Shown: in pieces, positions 26,988 through 33,434 of the stretch | How positions within the stretch are numbered: position 1 is the stretch's first letter | Layout of the letters: each line of letters begins with the position of its first letter | NCBI GenBank assembly: GCA_002737725.1 | Contig: NSIP01000020.1 | Coordinates: 1-34,894, forward strand | Length of the DNA stretch: 34,894 nt | Direction of reading: 5' to 3' | Origin: Rhodospirillaceae bacterium | Lineage (GTDB): Bacteria > Pseudomonadota > Alphaproteobacteria > Rhodospirillales > Rhodospirillaceae | Position numbers and translations under genes: made by a program | Notes under the pieces: generated by a model | The model's database searches: none | What the model saw: only the letters and a program-made list of their open reading frames with translations | What the model was told of the DNA's origin: nothing

Positions 26988-27130
26988 TGCTTCAAGTCTT
27001 CCCAGTCTTGTTTTCGGGTCGGCCAGTATATTAAGGTCTGTACCATCCCTTCGGCAGCGAAAGCTGTTCTGCGTGCTTCGGTCCAGGCCGTTATGGCTGC
27101 GGCCATTGCAATCACATCCCGCCTATTCAT
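26981..27130 (-). CDS. Tiny exported peptide upstream of the glutaredoxin-MauE gene
   Basis: A 49-residue frame, ATG at 27130 with AAAGGT 6 bases upstream, stop overlapping the glutaredoxin-MauE start. It begins MNRRDVIAMAAAITAWTEA with a twin-arginine-like pair and ends its likely signal at AFAAEG; the mature part would be about 20 residues, VQTLIYWPTRKQDWEDLKQC, ending in Cys. The tight coupling to a thiol-redox membrane protein and the terminal Cys make a functional link plausible. It may equally be the start of a larger gene that lost its end. No family recognised. Confidence 0.5.
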   Translation of the reverse strand: MNRRDVIAMAAAITAWTEARRTAFAAEGMVQTLIYWPTRKQDWEDLKQC

Positions 27131-27273
27131 TCTTTACCTTTCGAAAATGCCCACATCAGACCGCCGAGCGACATTTCATTCATCGTGCGTTTTGTTAACA
27201 ATAGCACTGGTTCAGAAGTAGATGAAAGCATAGGCGAGGAAGTTCTGATTGGCATAATCAACTTGATTGACAT
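27127..27273 (-). CDS. Possible small protein upstream of the exported peptide
   Basis: A 48-residue frame from the ATG at 27273 whose TGA overlaps the next ATG as ATGA. It reads MSIKLIMPIRTSSPMLSSTS and ends LGGLMWAFSKGKE. The frame is open further upstream to 27375. No ribosome binding site is visible and no family is recognised. The only support is the ATGA overlap, so this is a weak call. Confidence 0.25.
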   Translation of the reverse strand: MSIKLIMPIRTSSPMLSSTSEPVLLLTKRTMNEMSLGGLMWAFSKGKE

Positions 27274-27497
27274 TAATGTGATGGCTGCTCTGTTCTCAGG
27301 CAGCCGCAACCTCCCGAGCCTTTGGCTGGCGTCGCCGCCCGATTGCCTTCGTGCCGTATCATAGTCGAAAGCCAAAAATGTAGCCGAGATTCGCTGGGTG
27401 GGTGCTACAGCTATTGCTATTGGAGCGAACTACGCGCTGCTGTTATGAAACTCTCGTTGGTGTTGGATTGAATTTTTATACTTGGGGTTGATCACTT
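27274..27497. other. Divergent intergenic region
   Basis: Separates the leftward exported-peptide/glutaredoxin-MauE genes from the rightward TonB receptor gene, so it should hold promoters for both. I see no clear -35/-10 pair and no operator-like palindrome. Confidence 0.4.
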
Positions 27498-29450
27498 TTG
27501 AGCGCTTACTTTCTTGGATCTTTGGTTTCCATCGGCTTTAGTGTGCTGGTTGCCTGTACGGCTCATGCTCAGTCCACAACAGCGGCTGCATCCTCAGCGA
27601 CCGGTGACAATGCGGCAGCCCGCGCGCGGGATGCCTTTGGGGAACGGGTCGGCCAGGAGCAGGTTGGTCTTTATAATGAAAATCAAGTGCGTGGCTTTGA
27701 TTTGGCGACCACTGGCGCTTACCGCCTTGAAGGCCGGTACTTTCTTCGTGAATTTCAACTCCCCGACATGATCTTGGACGGTGTGACCGTCAAAGTCGGC
27801 ACCAATGCTGCACGGCTCAAGTATCCTTCGCCATCCGGCGTGGTCGATTATCGTTTGCGAGCTGCCGCCCCCGGTTCACGCTCGTTAAGCGTCCACACCG
27901 GAATCAAGGAAAGCAATGCCAAGTTTGTTGAAATGACCGGGGCGTACGGCGACGATATTGGCCGGTTCAGTATCGCCGGAGGCACTACTGCAACCCGCAC
28001 ACGGTTTGCCAACGATACCAAGGGCTTTTCCGTCATCGCCGGGGCGGTGCCGCAGTGGCGGCCGTCCGAGACCGTGCGCATCCGCGGATTGTTTGCGATT
28101 GAACGGGCCGAATATAACGGCGACTTTCAGTTCTCGACGCTCGGGCGGTATGTGCCGAAAAAGCCTAAACTTCAAAACTATGGTGTGCCGTGGGCTGATG
28201 TGCGCCGAACTAGCCTCAATACAGGCATTTTAGTTGACGCCGAGCCAACGCCGAACTGGACCGTGACCGCAACGGCCTATTATGCCGATACGCGCCGTTC
28301 ACCGTCGGAGTTCACCAATGTAGGACTGCGTGCCGACAATCAAACAGCCAGCATTACTTATATTCGAAGCGATCTTGCTCGGGGCCGTTCTCTGACTGGC
28401 GAGGCTACTATCGAGCGCGCATTTGAAGTCGGCAATTCGGCACACACCTTCAATACTGCGACACGGGGCCGACTGTCGCGGTCCAAGACGATCAGCCGCG
28501 TACCTTTTAATATCGGCATTATCAGCCTGGATAATCCCGTGTATCCAGCCGAGCCGATATTAGCACCAGCAATCGGGGCTCTCGACTCTGACGTCGACCA
28601 GATGATCTTCAGCACAGGTTACAGCGGAACCTACTTCGACCGCCTTGAAATCAAACTGGGGCTGCATCGCTCAATCTATACAAAGACCGTCACTCCGCCC
28701 GGCGGCATGATGTCCGCCAGAACCGATCGAAAAACGCTGTATGACGCCTCGGCGATTTTCGCTTTGACGCAAACGACCACCGTGTTCGCCAATACGGTCA
28801 AGGGTGTGGAAGAAAGCGGCATCGCGCCTCAGAATGTCGTCAACCGGTTCGCGGTTTTGCCGCCGGTGGTGGCGCGCGAATACGAAATCGGTGTTCGCCA
28901 AGAACTGTCCAAAGCCTTGGGCCTCAATGTTTCAGGTTTCGATACTACCAAGCTGACAGCAGGGCTTGATCCGGCAGGCGTTTTTGCGCTGGTCGGCAAG
29001 GTACGTCATCGCGGCGTCGAAGTCTCGTTTACTGGCAAAGTGATTGACGGCACGTCGGTTGTGCTGGGGGCTATGCTGATCGACCCCAAGCTCTCGAGCC
29101 CTTTGGTCGATGCGGGCCTCGTGAGTTCGCGCCCCGTAGGCGTGTCATCGTCCATCGCGTTTGGCGGGCTCGATCATAAATTTTCCTGGGCACCCGATTG
29201 GGCATTTGACGCGCGAATGTCATGGCAAGCCGGACGTTCGGCTGATTCCACCAACACCTATGGGCCGAAAGGCTTCGTCATGGCATCGTTCGGCGCGCGG
29301 TATAACTTCATGTGGGGCGAGCAGCAGGCCCAAGTACGCTTACTCACATCCAACCTGTTAGGCGGGCGGCCTTTTATTGTCGGGCCTAGCGGGCTGTTCA
29401 ATCAGTTTGGGCCTGGTGCCTGGCGTGCGACGCTGCGCGTGACCTTCTGA
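27498..29450 (+). CDS. TonB-dependent outer-membrane receptor
   Basis: 650 residues, starting at a TTG that gives a good signal peptide (MSAYFLGSLVSIGFSVLVAC, cut after AHAQ). The plug domain is at about 45-150 (YNENQVRGFDLATTGAYRLE, LPDMILDGVTVKVGTNAARL, FPSGVVDYRL-like end), followed by a beta barrel that ends in WRATLRVTF with the terminal Phe of outer-membrane proteins. The plug lacks a clear N-terminal signalling domain. It is of the catecholate/hydroxamate siderophore-like class by layout, but the ligand is unknown. As the last gene of unit B it may import the substrate of the exported flavoprotein (inference). Confidence 0.82.
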   Translation: MSAYFLGSLVSIGFSVLVACTAHAQSTTAAASSATGDNAAARARDAFGERVGQEQVGLYNENQVRGFDLATTGAYRLEGRYFLREFQLPDMILDGVTVKVGTNAARLKYPSPSGVVDYRLRAAAPGSRSLSVHTGIKESNAKFVEMTGAYGDDIGRFSIAGGTTATRTRFANDTKGFSVIAGAVPQWRPSETVRIRGLFAIERAEYNGDFQFSTLGRYVPKKPKLQNYGVPWADVRRTSLNTGILVDAEPTPNWTVTATAYYADTRRSPSEFTNVGLRADNQTASITYIRSDLARGRSLTGEATIERAFEVGNSAHTFNTATRGRLSRSKTISRVPFNIGIISLDNPVYPAEPILAPAIGALDSDVDQMIFSTGYSGTYFDRLEIKLGLHRSIYTKTVTPPGGMMSARTDRKTLYDASAIFALTQTTTVFANTVKGVEESGIAPQNVVNRFAVLPPVVAREYEIGVRQELSKALGLNVSGFDTTKLTAGLDPAGVFALVGKVRHRGVEVSFTGKVIDGTSVVLGAMLIDPKLSSPLVDAGLVSSRPVGVSSSIAFGGLDHKFSWAPDWAFDARMSWQAGRSADSTNTYGPKGFVMASFGARYNFMWGEQQAQVRLLTSNLLGGRPFIVGPSGLFNQFGPGAWRATLRVTF

Positions 29451-29532
29451 GAAGATGAATCCCGCCTTAAAAGAAACACTCGCATTGGCCACACCGGCTG
29501 TAATCGTGCCCGCCAATTTGTTGCTGCACATC

Positions 29533-29710
29533 ACGCCAACCCCGACAAATAATCCGACAGCTAACCACCGATTACTACGCTGCACCCGCCGCTATACAGC
29601 CAACACAACAGCCAACACGCGCTGGTTTGAAGTGGTGGTGAACCCATCAATTCGTTAAATTTGAATGATAAATCACGCAGCTAAATTTAATGGATTATCA
29701 TGCGCCATGA
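29533..29710 (+). repeat. Right end of the radC insert (attR-like)
   Basis: Contains the two blocks shared with 23865-24030 and the core TGCGCCATGA at 29701-29710, where radC sequence resumes. Two direct copies of ACAGCCAACAC lie at 29596-29606 and 29608-29618, spaced 12 bases, about one helical turn; related single copies are at 23928-23938 (ACAGCAAACGC) and 18337-18347 (ACCGCCAACAC). Such spacing suits arm-type binding sites of a recombinase. Confidence 0.7.
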
Positions 29711-30290
29711 TGATTGAACTGGCATTGAGTTCCAAAGCTCGCTTCACGACTTCGCGCGGATAGACCGGCGTGTGATCCACAGTGCCTTCGCCTTGCGCCT
29801 CGTCGGCAATCAGTTTGTTCTTGCGGTCGAGATACATCACGCAGAACTGCTCGATCGTGTTGTAGGCCATGGTTGCAATGCAATATTCGATCAATGCGGT
29901 CCACGACGAAATCACCTGCGCGGCTTTCACCTTCGTGCGCAACAGACGCTGTGCGGCGGCTTGCACGGCCTTCAGCGACACAATGCCCGCATCGCCGATT
30001 CCCTTAACGTCACGAAGCGCATCGGCATCGGCCGAAATGACTTCGGCAAACGAGCCAAACTTTCGCAGCAGTTCTTTGGCGATGGGTTTGGTATCGGCGC
30101 GCGGTTGCGCCATAAACAACAACAGCTTCAACAATTCGTAATCGGGTAAGCTGTCTGCGCCGCCCGTCAAAAACCGCTCGCGCAGGCGTTGACGATGGCC
30201 CACATAGTCTTGGGTCGCGTCGCTATGGTTGGATGTGGAATCCACGAAATGGTCTTGGCCGGTCGCTTTACCAAGGCCCTTGGCAGGCAT
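29673..30290 (-). pseudogene. radC: radC, 5' fragment (N-terminal part)
   Basis: The frame starts at the ATG at 30290 and follows RadC through HRQRLRERFLTGGADSLPDY, the helix-hairpin-helix part (LRDVKGIGDAGIVSLKAVQA) and into YPREVVKRALELNASSIIMAH. After His197 it runs into insert DNA and stops after eight foreign residues. It lacks the JAMM metal motif, which is in the fragment at 18019-18183. The truncated protein, if made, would be 205 residues and inactive as a metalloprotein. RadC proteins are not essential, and their cellular role is still debated. Confidence 0.93.
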
Positions 30291-30384
30291 GGCTAGCGGT
30301 CCGATTCTAACATTCGCATCCCATTTCGGACTGCAATCTTGCGAATGCTAAAATCATAAGGACCACTAGTAAATATAGGTTTTT

Positions 30385-30458
30385 AGTGGAGCTTTGGATT
30401 TGACATTGCTTCTCAGTTCCGCCGCGGCAAGGATAGCGAATGTCAAATCCGCTCCACT
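30385..30458. repeat. Long inverted repeat at the end of map
   Basis: Arms 30385-30407 and 30439-30458. The second arm, read in reverse complement, is AGTGGAGCGGATTTGACATT; the first is the same with three T residues inserted after AGTGGAGC. The loop is 31 bases. The outer arm overlaps the map stop codon. A second, shorter pair (CCACT at 30364, AGTGG at 30385) lies outside it. No T tract follows on either strand, so it is not a standard terminator; it may be a REP- or MITE-like palindromic element. Confidence 0.65.
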
Positions 30459-31344
30459 AGAAAGGTGCCGGGGGTGCCGGTTCGTTTTCCGGGCCGTAGG
30501 GCGCGCAGGTATACCCTTTGGGCGACAGCGTGAAAATTTCCACGCCGGTTTCGGTGACGCCGATGGTGTGTTCGAACTGCGCCGACAGCGATTTGTCGCG
30601 GGTCACGGCGGTCCAGCCGTCTTCTAAAATCTTGGTGTCGTAGCGGCCCGCATTGACCATTGGTTCAATTGTGAAAATCATGCCCGCCTCCAGCACCAAA
30701 CCTTCGCCGGGTTCGCCAAAGTGCATGACGTTGGGTGGTTGGTGAAAGATCTTACCGATGCCATGGCCACAGAAGTCGCGCACGACCGAGAAGCGCTGCT
30801 CTTCGGCGTACGACTGGATAGCATAACCAACATCGCCCAAAGTCGCGCCCGGCTTGACGGCCGCAATGCCGCGCATCAAGGCTTCGTAGGTGACCTCAAC
30901 TAAACGGCGCGCTTTGATTTTCACATCGCCGACGAAATACATGCGGCTGGAATCGCCGAACCAACCATCCAAGATGGGCGAGACGTCGATGTTCACAATG
31001 TCGCCGTCTCGCAAAATTCGGGCACCCGGAATGCCGTGGCACACCACATGGTTCACCGACGTACAAATTGATTTGGGATAGCCGCGATAATTCAACGGGC
31101 CAGGAATGGCCCCATGCAACAGATGATATTCGTGGCACAGGCGGTCAATCTCGCCCGTCGTCACGCCGGGGCGCACGAAAGGTGTAATGAAGTCTAAAAT
31201 CTCGGCGGTCAAACGCCCAGATTTCCGCATGGCCGCAAAGGCCTCGGGTCCGTGTAGTTCGACATCGCGGGGACGGCGGAGGGCCGCTTCTCTCATTTCC
31301 AGATACATTTGTTGCGCCGGCGAACCGGCAAGGTCTTCAATCAT
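30457..31344 (-). CDS. map: Methionine aminopeptidase, type I
   Basis: Removes the initiator Met from nascent proteins. The five metal ligands are visible: Asp in GDIVNIDVSPILDGWFGDSS (two), His in CGHGIGKIFHQPPNVMHF, Glu in FTIEPMVNAGR and Glu in AQFEHTIGVTETGVEIF. I start at the ATG at 31344 (MIEDLAGSPAQQMYLEMREA, 295 residues); the ATG at 31296 (MREAALRR) would give 279 residues, nearer the family size, and neither has a strong ribosome binding site. It follows sfsA after 26 bases. The stop codon lies within a long inverted repeat. Confidence 0.93.
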   Translation of the reverse strand: MIEDLAGSPAQQMYLEMREAALRRPRDVELHGPEAFAAMRKSGRLTAEILDFITPFVRPGVTTGEIDRLCHEYHLLHGAIPGPLNYRGYPKSICTSVNHVVCHGIPGARILRDGDIVNIDVSPILDGWFGDSSRMYFVGDVKIKARRLVEVTYEALMRGIAAVKPGATLGDVGYAIQSYAEEQRFSVVRDFCGHGIGKIFHQPPNVMHFGEPGEGLVLEAGMIFTIEPMVNAGRYDTKILEDGWTAVTRDKSLSAQFEHTIGVTETGVEIFTLSPKGYTCAPYGPENEPAPPAPF

Positions 31345-31370
31345 TCCATCACGATGGGATAGATATGCGC

Positions 31371-32087
31371 TTATCCTGGTAAATCCATCGTCAACGGCTT
31401 TCCGATGGTTATACCATTGGTGGTCATATCGCAACCATAACACAGCGCCTCAACACCACTTTCCATTGCCTTATCAAAGGCTTTGGCATAATCCGGGTCG
31501 ATATCTGCGGCCAAGGCAAAGCGCGTACTGTCGGTCCGCTGTACTAAATAGAACATCACAGCGCGGCCACCGCCCTTCACTACCTCGGCTAACTCATTGA
31601 GATGTTTGGTTCCCCGCTCGGTGACGGAGTCGGGAAATTCGGCTGGGTTTTTGGGGCCTGCCGCGCGCTTCATGGTGACGTTTTTCACCTCAACGTAGCA
31701 GGGTGGTTTTCCTTGGCTTTCCAGCAGAATGTCGATGCGCGAGTTTTTGCCATATTTTTGCTCGCGCTTGAGGGAGTCGTAGCCCTTCAGGCTTTTGATC
31801 TCCCCGGCTGAAATAGCGTCAGCAACGAGTTTATTGGGGTGGCTGGTGTTAATGCCCACCAGCCCGCCAAAAATCTCGATCAGTTCCCAAGTGAATTTCA
31901 GTTTGCGGTCTGGGTTATCAACGGGTGTCAGCCAGACGCGCGCGCCAGGCTCTTGGACCGAGAGCATAGAGCCTGAGTTGGCGCAGTGGGCCGTGACGAC
32001 CTTGCCGTCTTTCAACGTCACGTCGGCAAAAAAGCGCTTGTAGCGTTTGATGAGCGCGCCTTCGATCAATGGTTTTTCGAACTTCAT
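31371..32087 (-). CDS. sfsA: SfsA family protein (sugar fermentation stimulation protein)
   Basis: 238 residues matching SfsA: start MKFEKPLIEGALIKRYKRFFAD, then TAHCANSGSMLSVQEPGARVWL, GINTSHPNKLVADAI, SRIDILLESQGKPPCYVEVKNVT (nuclease-fold like) and FPDSVTERGTKHLNEL. The family has a restriction-endonuclease-like fold and was named from maltose metabolism in E. coli; its real role is unclear. The ATG overlaps the stop of the upstream methyltransferase gene (ATGA), and map follows closely. Confidence 0.94.
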   Translation of the reverse strand: MKFEKPLIEGALIKRYKRFFADVTLKDGKVVTAHCANSGSMLSVQEPGARVWLTPVDNPDRKLKFTWELIEIFGGLVGINTSHPNKLVADAISAGEIKSLKGYDSLKREQKYGKNSRIDILLESQGKPPCYVEVKNVTMKRAAGPKNPAEFPDSVTERGTKHLNELAEVVKGGGRAVMFYLVQRTDSTRFALAADIDPDYAKAFDKAMESGVEALCYGCDMTTNGITIGKPLTMDLPG

Positions 32088-33010
32088 GGTATCCTCTTCA
32101 TCGGTGTTTTGTCGTCGAGCGACTCTTCAGTCGCATTCAAGGCATCGGCCAATCGCGTTTTGGCGCTGCCGGGGCGCATTGCTTTTTGTTGCGAGGCATG
32201 AGGTGCCCAGCCGGTCATGGTAACGATCTGGAAGGTGGCCATCACCCGCCCGCGCGAATCTGAATACTGCGCCCGGTAGATTTCCAATGCGCGCGCTAGC
32301 ACATCGCGGCGCAGGAACGACTTGTGCCGTTCGCGCACGGCATTGGTTTCGCCCATCGCTCGAAGATCGGCCATCAGTTTCAACGGATCGGCATATGTCA
32401 CTGTTATTGTATCGGCATCAATGACTGGCAGCGCGAACCCGGCGCGGTTCATCAGTTGGCCTGCATCGCGCACGTCAACGAAGGGTGAGATGCGCGGGCT
32501 GGCCCCGCCGGTGATTTCGCTTTCAGCTTCGATCAAGGCAGCGCGCAGTTCTTTGAGTGTTTCGCCGCCAAAGACCGTGGCGAGTAATAAGCCATCAGGC
32601 TTCAGCGCGCGGCGGATTTGCACCAAGGCACCGGGCAAATCATTGGTCCAATGCAGCGACAAATTTGAAATCACCAAATCGAGCGTATTGTCGCCAAAAG
32701 GGAGCGTCTCCTCGTCTGCCACAAGAGCGGGGTGGCCGTTGATGCGGGCCAACCGCGCCATCGCCGCTGACAGGTCGCATTGGATGAGGTGATCTATTTT
32801 AGATACGTCCCCCAAGAGCCTTGCAATTTGCCCGGCATGGCAGCCTAAATCCAGCGCCAATGGAAATCGCCGTGTCACGTCATTGATGCGGTCGAGCAGT
32901 CGTTCTGCCGCTTCGCGAAATAGGAAATCAGTTTCGCTAATAGATGACGCGGCGCGGTCGCGATGACGACGCACAGTCGAGCGATCAAAAACCAACATAC
33001 TGTCGGACAT
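32084..33010 (-). CDS. SAM-dependent methyltransferase, BioC/NDUFAF5-like
   Basis: 308 residues from the ATG at 33010. The N-terminal LVFDRSTVRRHRDRAA followed by FLFREAAERLLDRI is the signature of the alphaproteobacterial and mitochondrial NDUFAF5 group, whose animal member hydroxylates a complex I subunit. The SAM motifs are ALDLGCHAGQIARLL (motif I), LIQCDLS, and LPFGDNTLDLVISNLSLHW. The closer relation to NDUFAF5 than to biotin-pathway BioC is inference. It is divergent from comF with a 27-base gap, and translationally coupled to sfsA. Confidence 0.85.
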   Translation of the reverse strand: MSDSMLVFDRSTVRRHRDRAASSISETDFLFREAAERLLDRINDVTRRFPLALDLGCHAGQIARLLGDVSKIDHLIQCDLSAAMARLARINGHPALVADEETLPFGDNTLDLVISNLSLHWTNDLPGALVQIRRALKPDGLLLATVFGGETLKELRAALIEAESEITGGASPRISPFVDVRDAGQLMNRAGFALPVIDADTITVTYADPLKLMADLRAMGETNAVRERHKSFLRRDVLARALEIYRAQYSDSRGRVMATFQIVTMTGWAPHASQQKAMRPGSAKTRLADALNATEESLDDKTPMKRIP

Positions 33011-33037
33011 ACGCCCATTTATGCCATGATATAACGG

Positions 33038-33331
33038 ATGCAAACAGTCTTAGAGACAAGATCGAAACTTATTTGGTGCGTGGGTCGGAGTGTGCTGGAT
33101 GTTTTGCTGCCACCGCAGTGCCTGGCCTGCGATACGAGCGTAGACCAACCAGGCAGCCTGTGCGCGGCCTGCTTCAGCCAGTTTACATTTATCACGCGCC
33201 CTTATTGCAATCTCTACTGCCTGCCCTTTGAGTCGGCAGTCATCGAAGACGAAGTGATGTGCGGTGCCTGTATGAAGGATCACCCGTCCGCCAATTATGT
33301 GTTTCTCACTGTCCCCACCCATCCCAGATAG
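33038..33331 (+). pseudogene. comF: comF, 5' fragment
   Basis: The first 85 or so residues are a ComF-family N-terminus: DVLLPPQCLACD with a Cys pair, GSLCAACFSQFTFITRPYCNLYCLPFE and CGACMKDHPS. After HPSANYV the family would continue toward the phosphoribosyltransferase domain, but the frame runs into VPTHPR and a stop, and no PRT domain follows before the integrase gene. The gene is cut near 33290-33310, at or near the left end of an integrated element. In other bacteria ComF is needed for DNA uptake; here it should be inactive unless the rest lies elsewhere. Confidence 0.8.
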
Positions 33332-33434
33332 CCAGAAATTAAGCCATTTATTGTTGGGTTTTTGTCTTGTACTGTTCCCCAGTGTTCCCCACAATCTCGG
33401 TGCATGGGATGGGTACAGAGATGGGTAGAAAGCC

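Larger units (their letters stand above)
18176..29710. mobile_element. Composite genomic insert splitting radC (two tandem units)
   Basis: About 11.5 kb between the two radC halves. Its boundaries carry an imperfect direct repeat, TGAGCCATGA (18176-18185) and TGCGCCATGA (29701-29710), which corresponds to the Met-Ala-His codons of radC read on the other strand. A diverged copy of the right end at 23865-24030 divides the insert into unit A (18176-24030) and unit B (24021-29710). No integrase, transposase, plasmid or transfer gene is recognisable inside except an IS3-like remnant. Cargo consists of envelope redox enzymes and an outer-membrane receptor. The most economical reading is site-specific integration of integrase-less elements in tandem (inference). 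Confidence 0.8.

Noticed and set aside
29455-29658. 67-residue open frame on the plus strand after the TonB receptor gene
   Set aside because: It covers the conserved right-end repeat, whose other copy at 23865-24030 does not keep an open frame; Thr/Asn-rich low-complexity translation.
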